The notes under the pieces were generated by a model. It did not search any database, was not told where the DNA came from, and was given only the letters and a program-made list of their open reading frames with translations. Below, piece by piece: positions 7,912 to 18,694 of a DNA stretch of 64,000 bases. The translations under genes and the position numbers were made by a program. The stretch is from Streptomyces sp. DG2A-72 (GTDB lineage: Bacteria; Actinomycetota; Actinomycetes; Streptomycetales; Streptomycetaceae): contig NZ_JASTLC010000001.1 in the NCBI RefSeq assembly GCF_030499575.1, positions 7,588,001-7,652,000 on the forward strand, written 5' to 3'. Every line of letters starts with the position of its first letter. Within the stretch, counting starts at the first letter, position 1.

Positions 7912-8219
7912 GGGAAGTCCCCCTTCAGCGGGCGGGCGTGCGGGGAACATAGCTGACGGGTCGTCAGACTGCCAGAGGTTCGCCTTCCGACCGTGAGGAG
8001 GGTGTGTCACGGCCCACCGCATGAGCCGTGACACACCCTGGGGACGCTGCAATGCGCACCCGACGAGTCCAAGCTGATACTGGACGCGTTGTGGCTCCGC
8101 CCCTGAGGGGCTTCCGGCCGACGCGAAGTCGACCGCGGGCCAGCCCGGCTCGGCGGGGACCGCAGCCCCGCGTGGACAGCGAACGGCCGAGCGGGAGGTC
8201 GCGCCATACTGGACCTGTT
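7912..8219. other. 308-bp divergent region with a 15-bp inverted repeat
   Basis: This gap separates the start of the luciferase-like gene from the start of ftsY. It contains AGGGTGTGTCACGGC at 7999-8013 and its exact reverse complement at 8025-8039, with an 11-nt loop. A G+C-rich tract with a short CCCCTGAGGGG palindrome near 8100-8110 follows. CATACT at 8205-8210, nine bases before the ftsY ATG, resembles a -10 box and would give an almost leaderless message. No gene was seen. Confidence 0.6.
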
Positions 8220-9431
8220 ATGGAAACCGTCATCCTTGCTGTAGTCATCGCCGTGGTCGTGCTCGGTGCGCTCGGCGGGCTCATCGTCGGCAGCCGGCGC
8301 AAGAAGCCGCTGCCCCCGCCGCCGCCCGCCGCGCCCGACATCACCGCCCCTCCGGCCGAGCCGCACGTCGGCGACGAGGCCGAAACGCCGCGCGAAGAAC
8401 CGCGCCGCACGATAGAGGAGGTGGACCTTCCCGGCGGCTCGGCCCCGGCCGCCGTCGAGGAACCGCCCGTCGTCGAAGAGCTTCCGCCGACCGAGATCGA
8501 GGTCCCGGAACCCACCGCGGGGCGCCTGGTGCGCCTGCGCGCCCGTCTCTCCCGCTCCCAGAACGCCCTCGGCAAGGGGCTGCTCACGCTGCTCTCGCGC
8601 GAGCACCTCGACGACGACACCTGGGAGGAGATCGAGGACATCCTGCTCACCGCCGACGTCGGTGTGCAGCCCACCCAGGAGCTGGTCGACGGGCTGCGTG
8701 AGCGCGTCAAGGTGCTCGGTACCCGGACGCCGGAGGAACTGCGCGGCCTGCTGCGCGAGGAGCTGCTCAAGCTGGTCGGCACCGACATGGACCGCGTCGT
8801 GAAGACTGAGCCGGAGGACCGCAAGCCCGGCATCGTGATGGTCGTCGGCGTCAACGGCACCGGCAAGACCACCACCACCGGCAAGCTCGCCCGGGTGCTC
8901 GTCGCCGACGGCAACAGCGTCGTCCTGGGCGCCGCCGACACCTTCCGTGCCGCCGCCGCCGATCAGCTGCAGACCTGGGGTGAGCGGGTCGGCGCGTACA
9001 CCGTGCGCGGGCCCGAGGGCGGCGACCCCGCCTCCGTCGCCTTCGACGCGGTCAAGGAGGGCAAGGAGATGGGCTCCGACGTCGTCCTCATCGACACCGC
9101 CGGGCGCCTGCACACCAAGACCGGCCTCATGGACGAGCTCGGCAAGGTCAAGCGGGTCGTGGAGAAGCACGCTCCGCTGGACGAGGTGCTGCTCGTGCTG
9201 GACGCCACCACCGGCCAGAACGGTCTGGTGCAGGCCCGCGTCTTCGCCGAGGTCGTCGACATCACCGGCATCGTCCTGACCAAGCTGGACGGTACGGCGA
9301 AGGGCGGCATCGTGGTCGCCGTGCAGCGCGAGCTGGGCGTGCCGGTCAAGTTGGTCGGTCTCGGCGAGGGCGCTGATGACCTGGCGCCGTTCGAGCCGGA
9401 GGCGTTCGTGGATGCGCTTATCGGAGAGTGA
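8220..9431 (+). CDS. ftsY: Signal recognition particle receptor FtsY
   Basis: FtsY is the membrane-associated GTPase that receives SRP-ribosome complexes and hands nascent chains to SecYEG; its partner Ffh is encoded at 16692. The 403-residue protein has an N-terminal transmembrane segment (residues about 3-24), a long acidic/proline-rich linker, the N domain (about 105-190), and the G domain. The G domain shows GVNGTGKTTTTGKLA (G1), DTFRAAAADQL (G2/IBD), DTAGRL (G3) and TKLDGTAKGG (G4). The ATG at 8220 begins the transmembrane segment. A hairpin terminator follows at 9453. Confidence 0.96.
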   Translation: METVILAVVIAVVVLGALGGLIVGSRRKKPLPPPPPAAPDITAPPAEPHVGDEAETPREEPRRTIEEVDLPGGSAPAAVEEPPVVEELPPTEIEVPEPTAGRLVRLRARLSRSQNALGKGLLTLLSREHLDDDTWEEIEDILLTADVGVQPTQELVDGLRERVKVLGTRTPEELRGLLREELLKLVGTDMDRVVKTEPEDRKPGIVMVVGVNGTGKTTTTGKLARVLVADGNSVVLGAADTFRAAAADQLQTWGERVGAYTVRGPEGGDPASVAFDAVKEGKEMGSDVVLIDTAGRLHTKTGLMDELGKVKRVVEKHAPLDEVLLVLDATTGQNGLVQARVFAEVVDITGIVLTKLDGTAKGGIVVAVQRELGVPVKLVGLGEGADDLAPFEPEAFVDALIGE

Positions 9432-9452
9432 GTGCCGCGTCGGCCGTACCAG

Positions 9453-9484
9453 AGCGCCCGCCTCAGAAGCTGGAGGCGGGCGCT
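9453..9484. terminator. Bidirectional terminator after ftsY
   Basis: AGCGCCCGCCTC (9453-9464) and GAGGCGGGCGCT (9473-9484) form a 12-bp perfect stem with an 8-nt loop, between convergent genes. Confidence 0.9.
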
Positions 9485-9497
9485 TCACTGTGTACGC

Positions 9498-10163
9498 CTA
9501 CGCCCGGGACCTGTGCGCCACGTACGCCAGCGTGCCCAGCAGCAGTCGGGCCTCCGGCGGCCGGGTCGCCGAGTCCAGCTCGGGGGAGCGCAGCCAGCGC
9601 ACCGGACCCAGGCCGGCTCGGTCGGACGGCGGAGCGGTGATGTACGTACCCGGGCCGAGGCCGTGCAGGTCGAGGGAGGTCGGGGCGTCCCAGCCCATGC
9701 GGTAGAGCAGCTCGGGGAGGTCGGTGGCGGCGCCGGGGGCGACGAAGAAGTGCGTGCGGCCCTCGGGGGTCGCCGTGACCGGGCCGACGGGCAGGCCCAT
9801 GCGTTCCAGCCGGGCCAGGGCATGGCGTCCGGCGGGCTCGGCGACCTCGATGACGTCGAACGTCCGGCCGACCGGCAGCATCGCCGAGGCGCCGGGGAAC
9901 TCGCCCCAGGACTCGGTCACTTGGTCGAGGGTTGCGCCGGCGGGTACCTCCGGCGCGAAGTCCAGCGGGTGTGCGCCCGGCGCGCGGCAGTCGGAGTGGC
10001 CGCAGGAACAGGCGCCCGCCGCGGCCCGCGCGCCCGGCACCACGTCCCAGCCCCAGAGCCCGGTGAACTCGGCCACGGCGGTGCACTCCGACGTGCGGCC
10101 GCGGCGGCGCGAGCCGGACCGGATGTCGCGGATGCCCCGACTGCTGCCGATCGTGAAGCCCAT
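9498..10163 (-). CDS. Prim-pol-like (bifunctional DNA primase/polymerase N-terminal) protein
   Basis: A 221-residue protein resembling the N-terminal primase-polymerase domain found in actinobacteria. After an Arg-rich start there is the GLWGWDVVPGA region, then a Cys/His cluster CSCGHSDCRAPGAHPLDF (typically CxC...CxxPGKHP). Next come a TFDVIEVAE strand where catalytic acidic residues normally lie, PEGRTHFFVAPG, and LDLHGLGPGTYITAPPS. It has no helicase domain, so it is a stand-alone unit about the size of that domain. The start is ATG 10161-10163 with GGAGGGGGC directly before it. It may be a chromosomal relative of plasmid or phage replication proteins; the function is not known to me. Confidence 0.75.
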   Translation of the reverse strand: MGFTIGSSRGIRDIRSGSRRRGRTSECTAVAEFTGLWGWDVVPGARAAAGACSCGHSDCRAPGAHPLDFAPEVPAGATLDQVTESWGEFPGASAMLPVGRTFDVIEVAEPAGRHALARLERMGLPVGPVTATPEGRTHFFVAPGAATDLPELLYRMGWDAPTSLDLHGLGPGTYITAPPSDRAGLGPVRWLRSPELDSATRPPEARLLLGTLAYVAHRSRA

Positions 10164-10597
10164 GCCCCCTCCAACGGGTCCGACGCACCGGTGGTTACGA
10201 GACCACCCGGAATGTGACTGACCGTGTTCTCGCCTCCGTGCCGAGCGGCGCCTTCGAGCGGCTCGGGTGGTGCGCCCGGCTGCGTGCACCCCTGAGTGCA
10301 CCGTTCCGCCCACTCCTGGCCGTCCTATGTCAAGTGAATCGCGTACGAGCGACCGTGAGTTCATTCGAAGGGGTGGCGAATGGTGGCGTTTCCGGGATCG
10401 CCATGGCTGGAGGCGTGATCGTAGGATTACTTTGAGTGCACGAGTCCTGGGGGCACATGCACTTGTGGGTATGCCGGAGGCAACTCGGCTTTCCGTTCGA
10501 AGGGTGACAACTACCGGACAGACGGCCGTATTTACCGGCATTCTGATAGGGCTTGGCGCACTCGACGACAAGTGGTCTCAGGGATGGGGGCGTTCCA
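10164..10597. other. 434-bp divergent region upstream of nsdA
   Basis: No gene is supported. The stretch separates the leftward prim-pol-like gene from nsdA, so it should hold both promoters. The only repeated features are several GTGCAC-containing boxes (for example TGCGTGCACCCCTGAGTGCACC near 10280-10302 and GAGTGCACGAG near 10433-10443). I cannot assign a regulator. Confidence 0.4.
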
Positions 10598-12073
10598 GTG
10601 GGCGGCAACGGCGGAAGCGGTACGAACGCTGACAAGCGCCCCAATGAGCTGCTCGGCTCGTGGTTCGTGCGCAGCGGCTGGTCCAAGGGCGAGCTTGCGC
10701 GGCAAGTGAACCGCAGGGCGCGTCAGTTGGGGGCCAACCACATCTCCACCGACACCTCGCGGGTACGTCGCTGGCTGGACGGCGAGAATCCGCGCGAGCC
10801 GATCCCCCGGATCCTGTCCGAGCTGTTCTCCGAGCGGTTCGGATGTGTCGTCTCCGTCGAGGACCTGGGACTGCGCGCCGCCCGCCAGTCACCGTCCGTG
10901 TCCGGAGTCGACCTCCCCTGGACGGGCCCGCAGACCGTGGCCCTGCTCAGCGAGTTCTCGCGCAGCGACCTGATGCTGGCGCGGCGCGGCTTCCTCGGGA
11001 CCTCGCTGGCCCTCTCCGCGGGCCCGTCCCTCATCGAGCCGATGCAGCGCTGGCTGGTGCCGGCGCCGCAGGCCCCGCAGCAGGAGGCCGGGGCCGTCCC
11101 GTCCTCACGTGCGCGTGGCCGGCTGTCCAAGCCCGAGCTGGAGCTCCTCGAGTCCACCACCGTGATGTTCCGCCAGTGGGACGCCCAGTGCGGCGGCGGC
11201 CTGCGCCGCAAGGCCGTCGTCGGCCAGCTGCACGAGGTGACCGACCTCCTCCAGGAGCCCCAGCCCGAGTCCACCACCCGCAAGCTGTTCAAGGTCGCCG
11301 CCGAGCTGGCCGAGCTGGCCGGCTGGATGTCGTACGACATCGGACTCCAGCCCACCGCGCAGAAGTACTTCGTCCTCGCCCTGCACGCCGCGAAGGAAGC
11401 GGGCGACAAGCCGCTCGGCTCGTACATCCTGTCCAGCATGAGCCGCCAGATGATCCACCTCGGGCGGCCCGATGACGCGCTGGAGCTGATCCACCTCGCG
11501 CAGTACGGCAGCCGGGACTGCGCGAGCCCCCGCACCCAGTCGATGCTGTATGCGATGGAGGCCCGGGCCTACGCCAATATGGGCCAGCCCGGCAAGTGCA
11601 AGCGGGCGGTGCGGATGGCCGAGGACACCTTCGGAGAGGCCGACGAGTGGGACGAGCCGGACCCCGACTGGATCCGCTTCTTCTCCGAGGCCGAGCTGTA
11701 CGGCGAGAACTCCCACTCCTACCGCGACCTCGCCTATGTGGCGGGCCGCAGCCCCGCCTACGCGTCCCTCGCCGAGCCCCTGATGCAGCGGGCCGTCGAC
11801 CTCTTCGCCAAGGACACCGAGCACCAGCGGTCGTATGCGCTGAACGCGATCGGGATGGCCACCGTGCATCTGCTGCGACGGGAGCCCGAGCAGGCCTCTG
11901 TCCTCGCCGCCGAGGCCATGCAGATCGCCAAGAAGGTCCGCTCCGAGCGCGTGAACACTCGTATCCGAAAGACGGTCGACACGGCCGTACGCGACTTCGG
12001 GGATCTCGCCGAGGTCGTGGACCTCACCGACCGGCTCGCCATCGAGCTGCCCGAGACCGCCGAAGCGGTCTGA
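10598..12073 (+). CDS. nsdA: NsdA-like regulator of development and antibiotic production
   Basis: NsdA is known in Streptomyces coelicolor as a negative regulator of sporulation and antibiotic synthesis. The 491-residue product starts with a helix-turn-helix-like region (LLGSWFVRSGWSKGELARQV, then WLDGENPREPIPRILSELFS, about residues 15-90). A linker with RRGFLGTSLALSAGPSL follows, then a long all-alpha TPR-like region (residues about 170-480) ending in a helix around DLTDRLAIELPE. I chose GTG 10598 over an in-frame TTG 45 bases upstream, because GGGATGGGGG precedes it. Location between ftsY and amtB matches the arrangement I remember. The identification is by recall of the conserved N-terminal sequence. 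Confidence 0.85.
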   Translation: MGGNGGSGTNADKRPNELLGSWFVRSGWSKGELARQVNRRARQLGANHISTDTSRVRRWLDGENPREPIPRILSELFSERFGCVVSVEDLGLRAARQSPSVSGVDLPWTGPQTVALLSEFSRSDLMLARRGFLGTSLALSAGPSLIEPMQRWLVPAPQAPQQEAGAVPSSRARGRLSKPELELLESTTVMFRQWDAQCGGGLRRKAVVGQLHEVTDLLQEPQPESTTRKLFKVAAELAELAGWMSYDIGLQPTAQKYFVLALHAAKEAGDKPLGSYILSSMSRQMIHLGRPDDALELIHLAQYGSRDCASPRTQSMLYAMEARAYANMGQPGKCKRAVRMAEDTFGEADEWDEPDPDWIRFFSEAELYGENSHSYRDLAYVAGRSPAYASLAEPLMQRAVDLFAKDTEHQRSYALNAIGMATVHLLRREPEQASVLAAEAMQIAKKVRSERVNTRIRKTVDTAVRDFGDLAEVVDLTDRLAIELPETAEAV

Positions 12074-12378
12074 CACCCCAGAACCCCGGCCGCGGCCGGC
12101 CCTCCCGACTGCCCGACTCGGCTCCCCCATGCCAGGTCATCGGAGGACCAGCCGTGGCCGGACCCTGAAGGTTGCGCCACGATAACGATCGCGCGGCCGG
12201 GCATCCGGCAGTTCATCGACGCGTAACACACAGGGCGTCTTCGTCACGGCGGCGAAACAACGAGGGGCTTCCAACGAAACGGCGCTGCGCCAATCTCATG
12301 GCGCATAAACCGGCCCACCCCTCAAATCCGCTCAAGGCTTCGCCCGCACGGGGCCGTACCAACGACGAGGAGACGCCG
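12074..12378. other. 305-bp region upstream of amtB
   Basis: This gap between nsdA and amtB carries the nitrogen-control region. A GlnR-type box is at 12243-12280. GAGGAGA at about 12366-12372 is the amtB RBS. I see no further gene. Confidence 0.6.
12243..12280 (+). promoter_or_regulatory. GlnR-type nitrogen regulatory box
   Basis: The S. coelicolor GlnR consensus is gTnAC-n6-GaAAC repeated with six-base spacers. Here GTCAC (12243-12247), six bases, GAAAC (12254-12258), then 17 bases (6+5+6) and GAAAC (12276-12280) fit three of the four elements. The third element reads GGGCT. A further GTAAC is at 12223-12227 but out of register. The position about 100 bp upstream of amtB is as expected for activation under nitrogen limitation. 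Confidence 0.75.
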
Positions 12379-14057
<1,679 letters not shown>

Positions 14058-14081
14058 AAGAAGAGGAACAGGAGTCGCTGG

Positions 14082-16532
14082 GTGACGAGTACGGATGTAC
14101 GGGAAGAAGCAGAGGACTCGGGACCCAGCGGCTACGCGGCGGCCCGGCTGCGCCTCCTCCAGGAGGGGGCGCGGTCCGGGCCGCCGCGCCGTACGGCCCT
14201 CGCCGAACTGACCGACGACTGGCTGTCGGGGCTGTTCGGCGCGGGCGCCGACGGGCTCAAGGGCGCCTCCCTGATCGCGGTCGGCGGCTACGGCCGCGGC
14301 GAGCTGTCTCCCCGCAGCGACCTCGATCTGCTCCTGCTGCACGACGGCAGTGACTCGGACGCGGTCGCGGCGCTGGCCGACCGCATCTGGTACCCCGTCT
14401 GGGACCTGGGCCTGGCCCTCGACCACTCGGTGCGCACACCGGCCGAGGCCCGCAAGACCGCCGCTGAGGATTTGAAAGTCCAACTCGGTCTCCTGGACGC
14501 CCGGCACATCGCCGGCGACCTCGGCCTGACCGCAGGACTGCGCACGGCCGTCCTCGCCGACTGGCGCAACCAGGCGCCGAAACGTCTCCCCGAGCTCCAG
14601 GAGCTGTGCGCCGAGCGCGCCGAGCGCCAGGGTGAGCTGCAGTACCTGCTGGAGCCGGACCTGAAGGAGGCCCGCGGCGGCCTCCGTGACGCCACCGCCC
14701 TGCGTGCCGTCGCCGCCTCCTGGCTGGCCGACGCCCCGCGCGAGGGCCTCGACGACGCCAGGCGCCGACTGCTCGACGTACGCGACGCCCTGCATCTGGC
14801 GACGGGCCGGGCCACCGACCGGCTGTCCCTCCAGGAGCAGGACCAGGTCGCTGCCGAGCTGGGCCTCCTCGACGCCGACACTCTGCTGCGGCAGGTGTAC
14901 GAGGCGGCGCGCGTCGTGTCGTATGCAAGCGATGTCACCTGGCGCGAAGTGGGGCGCGTGCTGCGGTCGCGCGCGGTGCGGCCGCGGCTGCGCGCCATGC
15001 TGGGCGGTGGCGGGAAGCCGGTCGCCGAGCGGTCCCCGCTGGCCGAGGGTGTGGTGGAACAGGACGGCGAGGTGGTGCTCGCCCGCGCCGCGCGCCCCGA
15101 ACGCGACCCCGTGCTGCCCCTGCGCGCCGCTGCCGCCGCCGCGGAGGCCGGCCTGCCGCTCTCCCTGCACGCCGTACGGCGCATGGCGGCCACCACACGC
15201 CCCCTGCCCACGCCGTGGCCCGCCGAGGCACGTGAGCAGTTGGTCACCCTGCTGGGCTCCGGCCATCCCACCATCGAGGTGTGGGAGGCGCTGGAGGCCG
15301 AGGGCCTGATCACCCGCATGCTCCCCGACTGGGAGCGGGTCCGCTGCCGCCCGCAGCGCAACGCCGTGCACATCTGGACCGTCGACCGGCATCTCATCGA
15401 GACGGCCGTCCGCGCCTCCGACTTCGCCCGCCGGGTCAGCCGCCCCGACCTGCTCCTGGTCTCCGCGCTGCTGCACGACATCGGCAAGGGCTGGCCCGGC
15501 GACCACTCGGTGGCCGGCGAGATCATCGCCCGCGACGTGGCGGCCCGGATCGGCTTCGACCGCGAGGACGTCGCCGTGCTCGCCACGCTCGTACGGCATC
15601 ACCTGCTGCTCGTCGAGACGGCCACCCGGCGCGACCTGGAGGACCCGGCCACCGTGCGCTCGGTCGCCGAGGCGGTCGGCACGCAGGGCACGCTGGAGCT
15701 GCTGCACGCGCTGACCGAGGCGGACGCGCTGGCCACCGGCCCGGCCGCCTGGTCGTCCTGGCGCGGATCCCTGGTCGCCGACCTGGTGCGGCGGGTCTCG
15801 GCGGTGCTCGCCGGGGACGTTCCGGAGGAACCGGAGGCCGCCGCGCCCACCGCCGAGCAGGAGCGACTCGCCATCGAGGCGATCGCGACCGGCAGCCCCG
15901 TGCTGTCGCTGCGCGCGCAGACCGAGCCGCCGACGGAGGACCAGCCGTCCGGCGAGCCCGAACCGCTCGGCGTCGAGCTGCTCATCGCCGTACCGGACCA
16001 GAAGGGCGTGCTGCCCGCCGTGGCCGGTGTGCTGGCGATGCACCGGCTGACGGTACGGACCGCGGAACTGCGGGCCCTGGACCTGCCGGACGGCGTCGAG
16101 GGGTCCGTCCTGCTGCTGGACTGGCGGGTCGCCGCCGAGTACGGCTCCCTGCCGCAGGCCGCCCGGCTGCGCGCCGATCTGGTACGGGCCCTGGACGGTT
16201 CCCTGGACATCGCGGGCCGCCTCGCCGAGCGCGATGCGGCCTATCCGCGGCGCCGGGGCGTCGTGGCGCCGCCGCCCCGGGTGACGGTCGCACCCGCGGC
16301 ATCGCGGCTTGCGACGGTGTTCGAAGTGCGCGCCCATGACGCGCCTGGACTGCTGCACCGGATCGGGCGCGCGCTGGAGGACGCGGGAGTGCGGGTGCGC
16401 AGCGCGCATGTGTCGACGCTGGGCGCGAACGCGGTGGACGCCTTCTACGTGACCGGCCAGGACGGCGCACCGCTGCCGAGCGAGGAAGCGGGAGCGGTGG
16501 CGCGGAAGCTGGAGGAGACGCTGCGGGCGTGA
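14082..16532 (+). CDS. glnD: PII nucleotidylyltransferase/removing enzyme GlnD
   Basis: An 816-residue bifunctional enzyme that modifies and demodifies GlnK. In Streptomyces it transfers AMP rather than UMP (known for S. coelicolor, inferred here). The N-terminal nucleotidyltransferase domain has GGYGRGELSPRSDLDLLLLH with Asp80 and Asp82. A PII-uridylyltransferase helical region follows, then an HD domain (LLHDIGKGWPGDHS, about residues 460-475). Two ACT domains that bind glutamine lie at about 635-705 and 740-816. The GTG at 14082 follows AGGAACAGGAG. It is the last gene of the ammonium operon. Confidence 0.96.
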   Translation: MTSTDVREEAEDSGPSGYAAARLRLLQEGARSGPPRRTALAELTDDWLSGLFGAGADGLKGASLIAVGGYGRGELSPRSDLDLLLLHDGSDSDAVAALADRIWYPVWDLGLALDHSVRTPAEARKTAAEDLKVQLGLLDARHIAGDLGLTAGLRTAVLADWRNQAPKRLPELQELCAERAERQGELQYLLEPDLKEARGGLRDATALRAVAASWLADAPREGLDDARRRLLDVRDALHLATGRATDRLSLQEQDQVAAELGLLDADTLLRQVYEAARVVSYASDVTWREVGRVLRSRAVRPRLRAMLGGGGKPVAERSPLAEGVVEQDGEVVLARAARPERDPVLPLRAAAAAAEAGLPLSLHAVRRMAATTRPLPTPWPAEAREQLVTLLGSGHPTIEVWEALEAEGLITRMLPDWERVRCRPQRNAVHIWTVDRHLIETAVRASDFARRVSRPDLLLVSALLHDIGKGWPGDHSVAGEIIARDVAARIGFDREDVAVLATLVRHHLLLVETATRRDLEDPATVRSVAEAVGTQGTLELLHALTEADALATGPAAWSSWRGSLVADLVRRVSAVLAGDVPEEPEAAAPTAEQERLAIEAIATGSPVLSLRAQTEPPTEDQPSGEPEPLGVELLIAVPDQKGVLPAVAGVLAMHRLTVRTAELRALDLPDGVEGSVLLLDWRVAAEYGSLPQAARLRADLVRALDGSLDIAGRLAERDAAYPRRRGVVAPPPRVTVAPAASRLATVFEVRAHDAPGLLHRIGRALEDAGVRVRSAHVSTLGANAVDAFYVTGQDGAPLPSEEAGAVARKLEETLRA

Positions 16533-16691
16533 CCTCGCGGTCATGTCAATGCGTTTACTGAATGTGGTTCCCGCCGACGCGGGGTTTCCGTCCCCGTCCG
16601 CCGACAACGCGGGCGGGGGCGATTTGCTTGCGGGGCCAGATACCCTGGAGGACAGCCCAAAACGACCCCGACTCCGAGGACCGACGCCACC

Positions 16692-18242
16692 GTGTTCGAT
16701 ACCCTCTCCGACCGCCTCAGCGCGACTTTCAAAAACCTCCGCGGCAAGGGCAGGTTGTCCGAGGCGGACATCGACGCCACGGCGCGTGAAATCCGGATCG
16801 CGCTCCTCGAAGCGGACGTGGCCCTACCTGTCGTCCGCACGTTCATCAAGAACGTCAAGGAACGTGCCCTCGGCGCCGAAGTCTCCCGCGCGCTGAACCC
16901 GGCCCAGCAGGTCCTCAAGATCGTCAACGAGGAACTGGTCACCATCCTCGGCGGCGAGACCCGTCGTCTGCGCTTCGCCAAGCAGCCGCCCACCGTGATC
17001 ATGCTGGCGGGTCTGCAGGGCGCCGGTAAGACGACCCTCGCGGGCAAGCTCGGCCACTGGCTCAAGGAGCAGGGCCACTCGCCGCTGCTCGTCGCCGCCG
17101 ACCTCCAGCGCCCGAACGCCGTGAACCAGCTCAGCGTCGTCGCCGAGCGCGCCGGTGTCGCGGTCTTCGCGCCGGAGCCGGGCAACGGCGTGGGTGACCC
17201 GGTGAAGGTCGCCAAGGACTCCATCGACTTCGCCAAGACCCGGGTCCACGACATCGTGATCGTCGACACCGCTGGCCGCCTGGGTATCGACCAGGAGATG
17301 ATGCAGCAGGCCGCGGACATCAGGGACGCCGTCAGCCCCGACGAGATCCTCTTCGTCGTCGACGCGATGATCGGCCAGGACGCGGTCAACACCGCCGAGG
17401 CCTTCCGTGACGGCGTCGGCTTCGACGGCGTGGTGCTCTCCAAGCTCGACGGTGACGCCCGTGGTGGTGCGGCCCTGTCGATCCGCCAGGTCACCGGCAA
17501 GCCGATCATGTTCGCGTCGAACGGCGAGAAGCTCGACGACTTCGACGCCTTCCACCCTGACCGGATGGCCTCCCGCATCCTCGACATGGGTGACCTGCTC
17601 ACCCTGATCGAGCAGGCGGAGAAGACGTTCAGCCAGGAAGAGGCCGAGAAGATGGCCTCCAAGCTGGCGTCCAAGAAGGGCCAGGACTTCACCCTGGACG
17701 ACTTCCTGGCCCAGATGGAGCAGGTCAGGAAGATGGGCTCCATCTCCAAGCTGCTCGGCATGCTGCCCGGCATGGGTCAGATCAAGGACCAGATCAACAA
17801 CCTCGACGAGCGTGACGTCGACCGCACGGCCGCGATCATCAAGTCGATGACCCCGGCCGAGCGCCAGGAGCCGACGATCATCAACGGCTCGCGGCGTGCC
17901 CGTATCGCCAAGGGTTCCGGTGTCGACGTCAGCGCGGTCAAGGGCCTGGTCGAGCGGTTCTTCGAGGCCCGCAAGATGATGTCCCGCATGGCTCAGGGCG
18001 GCGGTATGCCCGGTATGCCGGGCGTCCCGGGCATGGGCGGCGGCCCTGGCCGGTCGAAGAAGCAGCCCAAGAAGGCCAAGGGCAAGCAGCGCTCCGGCAA
18101 CCCGATGAAGCGCAAGCAGCAGGAGCAGGAGGAGGCCGCCCGCCGCGCCGCCGCCGCTCAGGGCGGCAACGCGTTCGGAGTGCCGCAGCAGGGGGCGCAG
18201 GACTTCGAGCTGCCGGACGAGTTCAAGAAGTTCATGGGCTGA
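16692..18242 (+). CDS. ffh: Signal recognition particle GTPase Ffh
   Basis: Ffh binds SRP RNA and signal sequences and docks with FtsY. The 516-residue protein begins at GTG 16692 with the N domain (MFDTLSDRLSATFKNLRGKG). The G domain shows GLQGAGKTT (residues about 109-117), DLQRPNAVNQL, DTAGRLGID and SKLDGDARGG. A methionine-rich M domain follows, with LGMLPGMGQIKD, the RNA-binding INGSRRARIAKGSG and MMSRMAQGGGMPGMPG. The lysine-rich tail is longer than in E. coli, as usual in actinobacteria. AGGA at about 16678 is the RBS. Confidence 0.97.
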   Translation: MFDTLSDRLSATFKNLRGKGRLSEADIDATAREIRIALLEADVALPVVRTFIKNVKERALGAEVSRALNPAQQVLKIVNEELVTILGGETRRLRFAKQPPTVIMLAGLQGAGKTTLAGKLGHWLKEQGHSPLLVAADLQRPNAVNQLSVVAERAGVAVFAPEPGNGVGDPVKVAKDSIDFAKTRVHDIVIVDTAGRLGIDQEMMQQAADIRDAVSPDEILFVVDAMIGQDAVNTAEAFRDGVGFDGVVLSKLDGDARGGAALSIRQVTGKPIMFASNGEKLDDFDAFHPDRMASRILDMGDLLTLIEQAEKTFSQEEAEKMASKLASKKGQDFTLDDFLAQMEQVRKMGSISKLLGMLPGMGQIKDQINNLDERDVDRTAAIIKSMTPAERQEPTIINGSRRARIAKGSGVDVSAVKGLVERFFEARKMMSRMAQGGGMPGMPGVPGMGGGPGRSKKQPKKAKGKQRSGNPMKRKQQEQEEAARRAAAAQGGNAFGVPQQGAQDFELPDEFKKFMG

Positions 18243-18268
18243 CGGTTCGGTCTGTACAGCTTGGTTCG

Positions 18269-18314
18269 TACGACGCTGGGGGCGCCCTTCGCCAGGGGCG
18301 CCCCCAGCGTCGTA
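18269..18314. terminator. Strong hairpin terminator after ffh
   Basis: A 19-bp perfect stem runs from TACGACGCTGGGGGCGCCC (18269-18287) to its exact complement at 18296-18314, with the 8-nt loop TTCGCCAG. It starts 27 bp after the ffh stop. Confidence 0.93.
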
Positions 18315-18694
18315 TGCGCACGCAGCAGAGCTTCATCAGTTCGGTGTCGCCCGCGCCCTGAGAGCGTCGCTCACGCTCCGTCTCACCTCCCCTCAGGACC
18401 TCTGGACGGCGAGCGTTTCCCGCAGATGCTCGAGCCGCTCGCTCTGTGGCAAACCTCCTGAGCGTCCGGCGAGCCGACAGCGTCACGCAGGCCCGGCTTC
18501 GGTATCAAGAGCAGGGCTGTCCCGCAATCGGCCTTCGGCTGGGGTCGACTGCAGGGCCGCGGGCTATCGGGCGCGCCTCCATCGCGAAGGCGGCAGTTCC
18601 AAGGAGCTCCGGCACTGTGTGTCCGACGGGGTCGAGGGCCTGCCTGTGCGGGAGATGTCGGGTGGTTACGCAGAGCGGTTGGGTGCCTGGTGCC
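18315..18694. other. 380-bp stretch without a supported gene, left border of a rearranged region
   Basis: No frame has a convincing start and RBS. On the leftward strand a short coding-like segment ends SERLEHLRETLAVQRS followed by a stop at about 18395-18397. It could be the tail of a lost gene, but I cannot identify it. The segment lies between the ffh terminator and the TetR gene, where gene debris begins. Confidence 0.35.
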
